From contig OW387133.1 of NCBI GenBank assembly GCA_936440205.1, positions 8,832,001 to 8,896,000 of the forward strand: a stretch of 64,000 nucleotides of DNA, given 5' to 3'. Made by a program: the position numbers and the translations under genes. The DNA is from Lepidonotus clava. Its lineage: Eukaryota; Annelida; Polychaeta; Phyllodocida; Polynoidae. Of this stretch, positions 10,921 through 22,366 are shown piece by piece (position 1 is the stretch's first letter; each line of letters opens with the position of its first letter). The notes beneath the pieces are model-generated. The model searched no databases. It saw only the letters and a program-made list of their open reading frames with translations, and was not told the DNA's origin.

Positions 10921-11497
10921 TAAAGTATGGTTCCCACTTGGGCAATTAGATTACCAAAGTCAATGACAGTTGGTCACCCGGCTACATACTAAACAGTGGC
11001 ACTGTGATGTCTGGTGACTAAACAATTAATCACCGTGGTTCTCTGGCAAAATATTTGACATGTTTAATATTTCTCCTGAGTTGTTGCTGATTAGTGCACT
11101 AATTGCCAGGCAGGGCGACTAGTGTGACCTCTAATTGCTGGCAGTTTGATGGCAAGAGCATCCCAACTTGAGTATTAAGCCGCGTCCCCACGTGGTGACT
11201 AAACACCGCCGACTAGTTGTGTATGGTGGCCCAAAGTGCCAAGTCCGTGCCATCCCCGGCGATTAGTGGTCAATGGGGCACAAGTCGCTGGGGTTGGGAT
11301 AGGCTTGGCACTTTGGGCCACCATATACAACTAATCGCCGGTGTTTAGTCGCCACGTGGGGACGCAGCTTTAGTTTTTAGTAGTCTGGTGATTAGTTAGT
11401 CACCCAACACTTAGTTTTTTGTCCTTAGTCGCAGGTGAAAGCTACTAAAATGCATTAATCGCTGTCATTAGTCGCCCAAGTGGCGACCTGACTTTAG
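10921..11497. mobile_element. MITE interrupted by a second MITE
   Basis: The outer ends are taaagtatggttcccacttg on the left and caagtggcgacctgacttta on the right. The interior (for example gtgatgtctgg, gctgattagtgca, aattgccaggc) matches the element at 15092-15458 in the same order. That alignment is broken at 11177-11370 by a different hairpin MITE, so this is a nested insertion. Confidence 0.7.
11177..11370. mobile_element. Hairpin MITE nested in 10921-11497
   Basis: The left arm starts aagccgcgtccccacgtgg and the right arm ends ccacgtggggacgcagctt. The arms stay complementary for about 70 bp, as far as ggtggcccaaagtgccaag and its inverse. The copy at 15092-15458 lacks this segment at the matching place, which identifies it as the younger insertion. 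Confidence 0.8.
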
Positions 11498-11631
11498 GGT
11501 CTGATAGGAAGCGGAGAATAATAAACATGGAACTTGCCTCATACCCTCGGCTGTCAGTATGTATTAACCGTATACAGTGTACAAAGTGTGAAATCAAATA
11601 AATGTATCTTTCCCAGCCGGAGTGCGATGTA

Positions 11632-12245
11632 ACGGTCACGTTATGCAACCATACTTTTTTGGTTAGTCTGTTGCTTACTAGAATAACACGTAACCATTAT
11701 GTTATTTTTCTGAGAGGTTGAGACCTAACCCCAAAAAATGTTATCATAATGTTCTAATGACGTAATGTCAAGACCAGATCCAAACAGAACGTTATAGTGA
11801 CGTTCTGATTAGGTGAGGTTGAGACCTCACTTAAAAAGAATATTATTGTAACTTCTTCACCAAGGGAGGTCCCAACCTAACCTAAACAGAATGTTATTGT
11901 GATGTTCTGATTAGGTCAGGTCTTAACCTAACCTAAACAGAAGTAAATGTGACTATCTTATTAGGTCAGGTATCAACGTAACCGAAACAGAATGTTATTG
12001 TGACATTCTCTTTTAGTCAAGTCTCAACCTCACCTAAACAGAACGTCATTGTGACATTCTTATCAAGTCTCAGCCTCATAAATAACATTACAAGAATGTT
12101 ATTAGAACGTCACAATGTAACGTCACATCAGTTGGTTGCAGCAACGTTATTGGGAGTCATCAAAAGAATGTTGCTACAACGTTACAATGTAACGTAACAA
12201 ACACCAATCCAGAACGTTGATGCAACGTTATTATAACGTCATACC
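11632..12245. repeat. Array of ~50-bp tandem repeats with inverted flanks
   Basis: A unit of about 50 bp recurs, with its marker aacaga near 11783, 11886, 11936, 11986 and 12037. Each unit contains an atgttattgtga block, a ttaggtcagg block and aacctaacct. The flanks carry more divergent units and inverted forms such as gttacaatgtaacgtaac. It may be the core of a non-autonomous transposon that amplified internally. No gene lies within it. Confidence 0.65.
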
Positions 12246-12615
12246 GCCGACTGGGTTATGAACCACCATAACTATAATGTCCAACATTTTACTGATTTTA
12301 TATTATTCTTGCTCGGGTAAGCTCAGGTTTTACCTTTTTTGCACACTGATTAATTTTCTCTCGACTTTGTTGCAATCAAAATCGTCCTTTCTTTCTTCCT
12401 TGCAACAGGCCACTGACGCATGATGCTGCGGGTAATTACGTTAGAGCATAACTGGGGTTATATGGTCCAAGAAGGAGACATAGGGATAATTAAGGGGGCT
12501 GCATAATATGGGATGAAGTTGTGCAACTAGCTTGATGACGTGTTTAATTAAGCCTTATATACATAGCCCACGGAAGGGGGTACCTTAATGAAGGGGTTGC
12601 TTACTTATAGATTAA
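12246..12615. other. Intergenic DNA before the LINE
   Basis: I see no open frame or repeat here. Part of it could be an eroded 5' portion of the LINE that follows, but no endonuclease motif is readable. Confidence 0.35.
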
Positions 12616-14797
12616 TTAGATTAGCTTAAATGAGCTTAAATGTAATGTGTCCTATACGGCAAAGAAAGGTTGAGGAGAAGAGACCTAGTTGGATATCCAA
12701 TGATGTTATGCAGTCAGTGTATGATAAAAAAAATGGCCTTTATAAGAGCAAGGAAAAGTCGCCTCAAAAGTGATTGGGATATTTTTAACATTTGTAAAAA
12801 GGATACTGCCAAAATTATAAGGAGGGCGAAATCACAAATGATTAAAAATAGATTAAATGAAAATAAGGCGAATCCTAAAAAATTTTGGGAGATAATAAAC
12901 AGTGTATTTGGAAATATTAAGGGATGTACTACTATAGATACTTTCCTACAAGAATCATTGGATAGACCTCCTATGGGTAAAGAGGAATCGACAGAGTATT
13001 TGAATGAATATTTTGGATCCTTAGGAAAAGTGACTGAGCCTGTACTTGCACCAATTGCGATGTTGTCTGAGGATAATGAAAATAGCTTTAGATTTTATGA
13101 GGTAACCTGTGAAGATGTTAAGGGTATAATTAGGAACACTACAATAAATAAATCATCTGCTATAGATAATATAAGAACTATGGTTTTACGGGATGCATTT
13201 CTGATATTGTTAGACCGCATCACACATTTGTATAACTGCTCACTGTCGACTTGTATCTTTCCGGAGGCATGGAAATTGGCAAGAATAGTCCCAATCCCGA
13301 AAAATAAGAATATTACACTAGCAAAAAATTGGAGACCAATAAATTTATTGCCATATCCTGAAAAAATATTGGAAAAAATTGGTACATAAACAAATGATGA
13401 GGTATATAGAAGATAATAGTATATTATCTGATCGTCAGTTTGGTTTTCGGAAGGGCTATGGAACAGATGGTGCAGTAAAGCTATTTGTTGACATGGTCGT
13501 GGAAGGCTTAAATGCTGGAGACATATATGGTAGTGTTTACGTGGATCTATCTAAAGCTTTCAATTGTATTAATCATGAATACTTATTGCATAAATTAACA
13601 CTTATGGGATTTAGTAAAAATGTTATACGATGGTTCAGGTCGTACTTGAAGGATAGAAAACAAAAATCTTTGTTTAATAATACTTTATCCCATGAATCTA
13701 TAGTAATAAATGGCCTTCCCCAAGGTAGTTGTCTCGGGCCGGCCTTGTATATATTATATGCTAGTGATTGTATTGAGTATTTGAAACAAGATGGTGTTGC
13801 AGTCGATACTATTATGTATGCAGACGATACAGTTTTAATGGCAAGGGGTAAAAGTGTCTCGGATGTAAATGAGGTGTTAGAAAGGGGTATGTATAGTTAT
13901 ACATGCTGGTGTGATAAGTATCTATTGACTTTAAACCTGGATAAAACAAAACAAATGTATTTTACAACTTTTCCAAAATTAAAATCAGTTTATTCTGAAG
14001 GTAAAAATGTACATTTGGTAGGAGGGACAAGTATTGGTTTGGTACAGAATTCCTGTTACTTGGGAGTGACTTTAGATAGTTGCTTGAAATATGATGTTTT
14101 TATTAGAAATATTATAAAAAAGGTATCACATAAATTGTATATGTTTAGTAAGATCAGGTATATGCTGACTTTTGATGCTGCGTTGCTTGTATACAAACAG
14201 ATGGTGTTACCATTTTTTGATTATCTTGATGTACTAATAGATGGAGGAGGGAAATTATTAATAGATCGGTTACAATCATTGCAATTCAGGGGACTGAAAA
14301 TTGTTTGTAATTATAAGATTGATGGAAGAAAAATATTAGAAGATGATGAATTATTGGTTCATGAACGTTGTAAAGTGGAAATCTTGGTAATAAGAAGATT
14401 ACGAAGGTTATTACACTTAATGTTTGATATATTAAATCGAAATGACCCTGATGCACTTAATATAGAGGAGGGTATGCAATTACGGAGTACTCAGGGAAAA
14501 AAATTATTGTTGGCAAAACCCAATTTGGAAGTGTATAGAAAAAATGTAACGTATAGAGCATATGCTTTTTGGAAATTACTTCCTTATGATTTGCAACAAG
14601 TTGAAGATAGGAAGGAATTTAGTAGAATGTTGAATACTCAAATGTTACAAGAAATATATATATTGTATTGGAATACTCAGTGTTGGTGACAAATTCCATG
14701 AAAATGGAGAACTTACTGTATATTAGACATCATGAAAAGCACATGTATTTATGTGATGATGGATCAAATAAAAAAAAAAAAATAAATAAAATTAGGT
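12616..14797 (+). mobile_element. 5'-truncated non-LTR retrotransposon (LINE)
   Basis: The element keeps the linker and reverse transcriptase of an APE-type LINE and ends in an A-rich tail (about 14768-14797) after a short 3' UTR. No endonuclease is present upstream, as expected from incomplete target-primed reverse transcription. The RT belongs to the jockey/CR1/L2-like part of the LINE tree by its overall motif pattern. The exact clade is not resolved. No target duplication was identified. Confidence 0.85.
12670..14689 (+). pseudogene. LINE reverse transcriptase, frameshifted
   Basis: Two frames, 12670-13389 and 13379-14689, together cover one RT. The first carries the pre-RT linker (RRAKSQM, KKFWEIINSVFG) and WRPINLLPYPEKILEK. 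The second carries FGFRKGYGT, YVDLSKAFN (motif A), GLPQGSCLGPALY (motif B), MYADDTVL (catalytic YADD) and LNLDKTK (motif D), then a C-terminal domain ending near LLPYDLQQ. A +1 type shift near 13378-13385 separates them. A second shift is likely at the A8 run near 12727-12734, because the upstream frame (RPSWISNDVMQSVYDKK) reads like authentic linker. The copy is therefore dead but recent enough to be easily read. Confidence 0.85.
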
Positions 14798-15091
14798 GTG
14801 TAAGCATGTGCTTGAAGTCAGCACACTGAGTGAAAGAAGTAAGAAATTATATGTGATAACAAAAAGCTACGGACAAAGCAGTAAAGTAAAACGACATCAG
14901 AAGAGGGATACTGCGCTTGAAGGAATGTATTGTCTTACTATATATTCGCCCACCGCTGGTTGCTGTTAACTTTGCTTAGTGGATCTGGTGCTTTTGGTTT
15001 AAAAATTGAGTAAAAAGTCTCTTTCTCATTCAGAGGGCAACCTGCATGTTATATTTAATTATTGAAGTGAGATACATCCATAAACATCAAC
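14798..15091. other. Intergenic DNA, nothing recognised
   Basis: This AT-rich spacer lies between the LINE tail and the next MITE. No exon, RNA gene or repeat is visible. Confidence 0.4.
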
Positions 15092-15458
15092 TTTAAAGAC
15101 TGGTTCCCACAGGGCGACCAAAATTAGTTTATTCGCCAGCAACTAGAGGGATTGAATAGCTGGCAACAAATTAAACGCTAGCATCGTGATGTCTGGCAAC
15201 TAGATGAATATAATAGTGGCCATGGTTTTCGGGAGAAATTTTGGACATTATCAATATTTGCCAAAGTCGCTGGTGATTAGTGCAGCTAGTTGCCAGGCTT
15301 GGAGACTAATGTTTCCTCTAGTTATTGGCATACTGATTAAAAAAGCAGTATTTTTCACCGGAGACTAACTAGTCACTCAGCAACGTACTAATTCATTGAT
15401 TGCCAGGGGACTAAAGTTAATTGCTGGGGTTTAGTTGTCATGCGGGGACCTGGCAAAG
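15092..15458. mobile_element. MITE related to 10921-11497, uninterrupted
   Basis: It starts ttaaagactggttcccacag and ends near gcggggacctggcaaag, the inverted counterpart. The interior shares cgtgatgtctggcaactag, gctggtgattagtgca and gttgccaggc with the element at 10921-11497 in the same order. It acts as the empty-site reference for the nested insertion there. Confidence 0.65.
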
Positions 15459-16499
15459 AGGTAAATCCGGATTTTTAGTGTGTATTCTTAAGAACCTTAA
15501 AAAATACCCAAACTGATGAAATGTCAAAAACACATACGTCACCATTTCCATTTCCAAGATATCATCTGTTTACCATTGAATGTAATGGGGGAAATGACAT
15601 TTTTGCCCATTTAGAAATAAATGTCCATAATTTCTACTTTAAAAACTCTATATAGGCTTAGTTATTTGGACAGGACCATGGTAAAGATTTTAAGATAAAG
15701 AAAATATGAGGTCACTGTAAAAAATCAAAACTTATTCCTGAAAATATGAAAAATTCATCCTAAAAACACAACAAAATAACCTATCCATATTGCAAAAAAA
15801 AATTAGAGTAACTTATTTTTTGGCTAATTACTTGTATACATTTTGAATATAATTATGATGGTTAGATCAAATTTTGTAAATATTTTAAAGACTTTGATTC
15901 GTGTTCGGTATTAATACCAGGTGCTGCTGCAATAAATACCCATATTTTACCTTGAAGACTCATTTCTTTCCCCAGGCACCTGACTACCTTCAGAATAAAG
16001 CAAACCGGATAGGAAACCTTAGAAGAAGAGATAGACAAAACGGTTCAGACAGGAGGTGACAAAACAGGCAACAAGTGCAGATCGGTCAGGAGGGCCATAA
16101 AAAGTTAACAAACTCAAATGGGATATGAGGTTCTGAAGCCTTGAGAAGGCGAGAGGGGATGGCACAGGTAGTCCTGAAACACTGAGCCATAAGGTGATTG
16201 CGCTTGAGATGCTATAAGAGTGTTTGGGGCCCAACCAAAATAACATCCACACAAATTGTGGACTCACGCAAAGTTAAAATACTCACGAATTGTCTATCCT
16301 CGGATTACAGTCACCACACAGTTGCGTGGATTCGTCTTTAAAAAAAATTCTACTGCCAAATGTCCTCCCGATACTATTTTATATGAAAACACAATATTGA
16401 AAATGATTTAAGTGTGATTCTTTTCATAATCATAAAATATCATGGATGTTTTCTGGGAAGTTTTTTTTTCATCATAACACTTAGAATAGCTGACACAGA

Positions 16500-16705
16500 G
16501 TTTTGTGGATAAGATAACATGCGGTCACATCTTCTAAATCCATGCAGCTATACCTTCGCTGTTAACGTTGCTTTGGCAGTTTTGATCGATCCCTGGTGAA
16601 TCACTGACAAGAATTAATTCAAAATCCATGACAGACGCTATAACCGGGGAAGGAAAGCAATAACATTGACTGATGATCAGGAAGGCCTATATCAGGGTGG
16701 CCCAA
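16500..16705. repeat. Dispersed repeat, copy 2 (other copy 8440-8640)
   Basis: The best preserved part is 16580-16700, with attcaaaatccatgacagac and gcaataacattga in the same order as copy 1. The upstream part shares gtcacatcttctaaat-like sequence more loosely. The family and ends are unknown. Confidence 0.55.
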
Positions 16706-16803
16706 AGATTGCTACCAATAAATGAGTTGGTGAGAAAGGCTCTCTATTTTGGGAACGTGATGATGACTCTGAGCAAAGACTGGTTTGCTTATAAGCCACA
16801 GGT

Positions 16804-16828
16804 TATATATATATATATATATATATAT
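16804..16828. repeat. (TA)n microsatellite
   Basis: About 12 TA units run without interruption. They are followed by further TA-rich, partly palindromic sequence to about 16940. Confidence 0.9.
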
Positions 16829-18558
16829 GCATTTTATGTATGTTTTGAGCCTATCCATATTTGATATTATGTTTATAATTATATCTGGATATGTGGATAT
16901 ATAATATATATCCATATATATTAATATATATTATATATATGTTTTAATGAATGATACCCATGTTGATAATTATATTATAAGAAGTTTTCTTTTTGACCAT
17001 TAGCTTATAATTTGTTCACAAGCAACTGAATTCATGTAATTGCAATGTTTTATCATTCTTTTTAGCTGTTATCAGGTTGTACAGGGAAGTGATGTGGCAG
17101 GATAAGGCTGGTATAGTTACAGCATATAAATATAAGAAAAGGGTCCCGGCGTCAAACCACATCCTATGACCTGACAGAAAATAGATCAGTGCTATATTTC
17201 TGTGTTTATTTCCCAAGTGTTAGGTTGAATTGGACATTCTGTGTTTGTTTTGTAAAACTTATCATAGATTGGAAATGTTCTATTTAGAATCAAATTCAGA
17301 AAAAAAATGCAAAAAAACTTTTACTTTTAAGTCATGTAATCTGATTCGAGGCTCTATAGAAAGAATGTAATGTTTGTAATATGTGAAAACAAATTTATTA
17401 GGCATATCTGTCTTTACTTGAAGATTACAATGATGTATAATTTTAGTGGCTGTTATGTATATTCATAATTTTACAGCTAAATCAAAAAGCGCAAAAATTG
17501 ATGATTTCAGAGATTCTCTATGGGGATTTACTATTAGGATTGGGCAATTATTTTGTTATGTGATTTTTTAGGGCTGAGATTATACACGCGGACATTCCTA
17601 CGTGTACAATGGTATGTCTGTGTGCAGACTTGAGGTCGCGTAGTGTTGCTTACATGGTGGACATATCGATGTACACATCATTTATGATGGTCTATAACAG
17701 GAACGTTCAATTTCTTAAGAATGTAATAATGTTACTCCTTATCTGAATTATGAAGAATGAGTAAAGATAAGAATTATAAAGTCTGCATGTAAATGCAGAT
17801 GCCAACATCCGCACACATTATTTAATTATATATATACGAGTTTAATATAGTGCAGCTAAGGACAGATAGCCCATTTTCGAAAGGTACAACAATTTATCTT
17901 GGACCTATGTGACAAGATCCCATTAAAACCAAAAAAAAAAAATGTCATCAAGCTTATTTCTGAGTCAGAGATAAATCAAGATAAAGTCCTTAACTATAGA
18001 TGTCTGTGGAGAGAACATATTTAGTCATAGTCAACCGAACTTAGAACAATAAAAATCCATGACAACCATACCACATCTTAGGAATGTGTACCTTAGGTCT
18101 ATCACAAATTTTTAAAGCCCAAAAAGTAGGGGCCACTGATGTTATTTGATTGCTGGGGATTGACAAATCCTTAATAGGTGATTATTTCTTTATAATTATC
18201 CATAACTCTACTTACATACTCCCCAAACTTTAATGTTGAAATAACTAATATAAACCCCTGCTTATGTCCTATGAGAGATTTCTAAATTTTAAGGCAATTC
18301 ATTTGTCACTAGGGTGCCCACATGTGCCTGATTCAGTTGACAATGAATACCATTTCAATTATCATCCAATTCTTTTTATTTCATCAATTTTTCATTTGAA
18401 GTTAACCGACATCTATCTATAGTGTACAATTTTAAGATAATGAGGATTTTGAAATTCTGCAACCAGGGGTACAACTGTGAATAGTAGGTTATCCCTTTAA
18501 CCCAAAATTTTAATGTTTTCAAGGAAATGGTGTCACTAATCGAGCACTATAGCCAGAC

Positions 18559-19006
18559 CATTACTGCAAACCGGGAACAAAGGATATGACGGCAGGCTTG
18601 GGTAAATAAAATTTTATTATAGTATAAAATTTTATAGGTAATATATAATTAGATGATTGTTAAAATAAAAGTGTAAATATAAATATAAGAAATATAATAA
18701 AAAGGAGTGGGTGGGTGGGTAAAATAGATGTTGTTGGTTTGATGGTGGAGGAGATAATGGGAAGAAGGAGGGGTGAATTATGGGTAGGTGTAGTGTGGAA
18801 ATGTGTTGGGTTGTAAAGTTTGTTATGAGGGGTATAGCTCCCAGGTGGCAGCAATGAGCCGGCCTGCTTGCCCCAAAGGCAACATGCCAACACCATTACT
18901 GCAAACCGGGAACAAAGGATATGACGGCAGGCTTGGGTAAATAAAATTTTATTATAGTATAAAATTTTATAGGTAATATATAATTAGATGATTGTTAAAA
19001 TAAAAG
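18559..19006 (-). repeat. B2, A2 and B1 split direct repeats of the second Ngaro-like element
   Basis: B2 (18559-18671) and B1 (18894-19006) both start cattactgcaaaccggg on the + strand. A2 (18720-18893) ends ccaacac and directly abuts B1. A 48-bp unique spacer separates B2 from A2. Confidence 0.85.
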
Positions 19007-19084
19007 TGCCAAACCTGCCATATAATTAAGATTTAAGTGGTGGGGTGTGTGGGAGGTGGTGGGAGGAAAAAGGGGAAATGATAA

Positions 19085-20230
19085 TTATAAAATTGAATTG
19101 ATTAAAAGTTTGTTGATATGAGAGTCGTTGTTGGTAGTGATATAAGTCTTATACGCTGTAGATTTCCAGCCTCCGAGGCGCTGGATCTGAGTGTCGGCAC
19201 AGCCTGCCTTGAAGGCCTGAGTTGCTGCGGCCTTCCGGAGGCTGTGCAAGGACAAGTTTTTGTGAGACACGTCCAGCGTTGTAAGCGTGAGTTCCCATAC
19301 CTCCCTGATGACAGACACCGGGACTGGGTGTCCGGTTACTGTGTATTTCAACAGAGGGTCGGTTGGTGACACTGTGGGGGCGGCGTCCAGATGCGCCCTC
19401 ATTGTCCGGACTGGGCACAAGTTCACGTCCGGTGTGGCCTGTAAGGTGACTGTACGACTCTCTCCCGCCTTCTGCATGTTTTTGGCCCATTTTATGACCA
19501 ATGTGAGTGTCGAAGGTGTCAGTGTTACATCTGCTCGCGTAGGGTGCCTCAGGGGGTCGAACCTTTTGACTGTCGGTGGAGCCACCTCCGACTGCCTTAG
19601 TGCCCCATAGTACATAAGCAGTATTGCCTGCTTCACCGCCGTGCCTATGCTTGTCTTGGGTATAGCGTACAGTACTGACCTTAGTGTGGCCATTTCGACA
19701 GCCACCTTTGTCCGTGGAACGTACGCTTTTGTACGGTCGAGTCCATCCAAGGCCCTGGCAAGGACGCTGCTGTTTATCCCGTTCATGTCCGCCCCCGCCA
19801 TCCTGAGGAAGGCGCGTATATGCGATATCTTGTTCCGTATTGTTGCCGGGGCCGGGATGTGTGTGGCCAGGTACTCCACGAACGCACACATCATAAAATG
19901 GTCCGGCCTCATCGGGTCGAACCCGGCCCTGCGGGCGAAGGCGGTGTATGTTGTCACCGTGGATTCCTGGTTTGCCCAAGTTCCTGGCGCCCGCGCCTGC
20001 CGCTGCCTGTTTGCCGCCCTTTCCAACAAAGATTCGATGGCCGGATCTAGAAAGTAGAGGCGTGTGGATATTATCGAATGAAAACAGGCATGGGTCAATA
20101 ATGTCAAGATGTGCTTCTTTGATAATTTTATCTGCCAAAGTACGATCCCGCACGGAGAGGTGGGCCCTGCTAAGCCTATCAGCCACCTCATTGTCTTTGC
20201 CGGGGACATGTACATAGTTGATATGGACAT
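19085..20230 (-). mobile_element. Tyrosine recombinase part of the second Ngaro-like element
   Basis: The frame encodes a tyrosine recombinase with YYGALRQSEV (first Arg), LHSLRKAAATQAF (His-x-x-Arg) and LGGWKSTAYKTYI (Trp and nucleophilic Tyr). An N-terminal SAM-like domain lies around TWANQESTVTTYTAFARRAG. It overlaps the downstream part of the RT frame, and a pyrimidine tract plus AG precedes the conserved region on this strand. Splicing is a known way for this order to express the recombinase. Confidence 0.85.
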
Positions 20231-22343
20231 CTAGGACGGCCTGTACCATCCATGCAGAACGGGCGGCGTCCAGTAGAAGGTGGTTCCTACCTTTTCCTGA
20301 CTGGAGGACCTGGACAGCCGCCAAATTGTCACAGTGAATTTGTATGTGTGTGCCCGAATCTTGTGGGCCAAGGAATGTATGGAGGGCTACTATAACATTT
20401 AAGGCTTCCAGCTCGGTAATGTTAGCTGCCTCGTCCCAGGTAGGGGCTATCTGGCGAGCGTAGGCCTTGTACCCATCGGCTCCTCCTATCCCTGAGAGAC
20501 ACGCGTCAACATATATGTGCCGAGCTGGGGCGACTTTGGGTATGTATGACTTGGCGTTCCAGTGTGTACAGAACTCTTGGAACCACCGGAAGTCGGCTCT
20601 CATGCAGGCGGTAACGTTAAGGTATGTGCCCTTGGTGGCCCTAAGTGCCTCCAGCAAGCGTGCAATGAACAGCCTGGCTGGCCTCACACATTTAGCAACG
20701 TGTAAGAGCCTGCCCAGCAGTGATTGCAGCTGCTTCTTTGTCATAGAGCGTGATCGTGTAAAACGACTGACCTGTTCGAGTATTTCTTGTAGTTTTTCTC
20801 TTGGTATGGAGAGAGACATCTCGCAGGTGTCAATGATGACGCCAAGCCACTTAATCTTCTGGGCGGGGGGCTGCGATTTTTCCGTCGCCTCCGGGAGCGC
20901 CAGGTGGGCGAGAAGTTCACGTGCCTCCTGGTAGTCTTGATGCGCCTTTTCCCTGCTTGGTGAGACGATAATAAGATCGTCAAGATACATATACGATTTT
21001 ATACCACGGCCAGCCAGGACGTCGACCACCGCATTAGCAATAGATTGCATGTGATAGGACGAAGCCCTGGCGCCGAAGGGTACAGTGACATCACAATAAT
21101 GTTCTCCTGACCATTTGAAACATTGAAGGGGCCAATCAAGTGGGTCTGAGTTTAGGTTTTTGTATGCCCTTGATATATCAAGTGTCGCGAGGTATACTCC
21201 TGGCGGCATATGTCTAAGGTCCTGGGTCAGGTTTTCAACGGTAGGGAGGGAATGATCCATCTCGATACCGAATACGCCATTTTTAAGGATGTAAGAGTTA
21301 ATAGAGAGGTCATGGGGAAAAGTCATATCCGTTATGACCCTCCTTTGCGTGGGGTCGGCCTTAGGGCGTGACATCAGGGGCGATATGTGACACCATGGGG
21401 CGAAAAGTGGGGAGGCCGATGGACCCACGATGCCCCCCAACTTGATCTCTTTTTGTACAAAGGCCCCCACCTGCTCGGGATAGTCTGTGGCGCTAGGGTG
21501 GTTGTCAACTCCAGACGAGTCAGAGACTGGACCCAAGTACCCCAGTGGGAAACCGTATGTTATAAAGTCCATAAGAAGGGGCCTACCGCCGATCTCATGG
21601 AGGCAGTCTGACCACGCCGCCAGGTTAAGACTTGTTGGAACTGGGACCCTGGCCGCCATGGCGTTTGGGAGGCCGGTTTTTCTGACTGCATCATAAATAT
21701 TAACCAACTCAGGGGGAAAAGCCCCAGGGGACGGACTAGGCCAGTAGGCTTTCTTATACTGTGCGAACACAACGGGGCGGAGGTCAATATTTGCTGTATC
21801 GTAATTGCCCTTCCGACATACCTTATGTATTCGCGCGAAGTCTGGATCCTTTGCAGCCTCCAGGTCGGCAGGGTCTGTGGCACGAGCGTCCGTCCCACGG
21901 TGATCGGGCCCTGCCAGGCCGTGATCGACTCCGTCCTGGGGACGACCCTCAGGGTCAACGGCGGGCGTACGGCCGGGTCCGGGCCCTGTACGGAGGCCGG
22001 CCCCTGTGTTGACGGCAGCATGTCGCGTAGACTCCGTGTACGGCGGGGCGGGCAGGGGCGGGCCACGTGCCTGCCCCTCGCCCGAGCTCCCCTCCGTTTC
22101 GCTGGTGGTAAGCGGTGTGGGGGAGGGCCGGCCACATGCCGGCCCCTCTACCCGTACACCGCCGTTGTTGTAGTCAGTAGCTGACCTAGTGGTGGGCGGC
22201 GGAGTCGGGGAGAGCCGGCCACATGCCGGCTCCTCAACCCGTTCCGCCTGTTGACCATGCTGGCGTACTTGGTTCCGCTTCGCCGGGCACTGGTATAACA
22301 GCTCTGCCGGGCGGGGATTCGGCCGTGTATCGGTCTGCGTCAC
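20060..22343 (-). mobile_element. Reverse transcriptase-RNase H part of the second Ngaro-like element
   Basis: The conserved part of a long open frame (19149-22343) shows QRRVITDMTFPHD, ATLDISRAYKNL (motif A), VPFGARASSYHMQ (motif B region), YMYLDDLII (YxDD) and KWLGVIID. RNase H landmarks follow: IYVDACLSGIGG, ELEALNVIVAL, IHCDNLAAVQVL and EVADRLSR. A Pro/Gly-rich N-terminal extension of about 160 residues precedes them. The frame stays open past the RNase H domain across the recombinase, which is read in another frame. Confidence 0.85.
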
Positions 22344-22366
22344 TGTGGCTATGGGCGCCTCTCGCT

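Larger units (their letters stand above)
15459..18558. other. AT-rich intergenic DNA
   Basis: No gene is recognised in these 3 kb. It includes one copy of a dispersed repeat (about 16500-16705), a TA microsatellite (16804-16828) with an AT-rich palindromic continuation to about 16940, and scattered A-runs. The short frames present look random. Confidence 0.4.

Noticed and set aside
11632-12245. CRISPR-like array
   Set aside because: The whole unit repeats rather than alternating with unique spacers, and the genome is eukaryotic.
12670-14689. Host gene encoding a reverse transcriptase
   Set aside because: Frame shifts, loss of the endonuclease and a poly(A) tail identify a truncated LINE copy.
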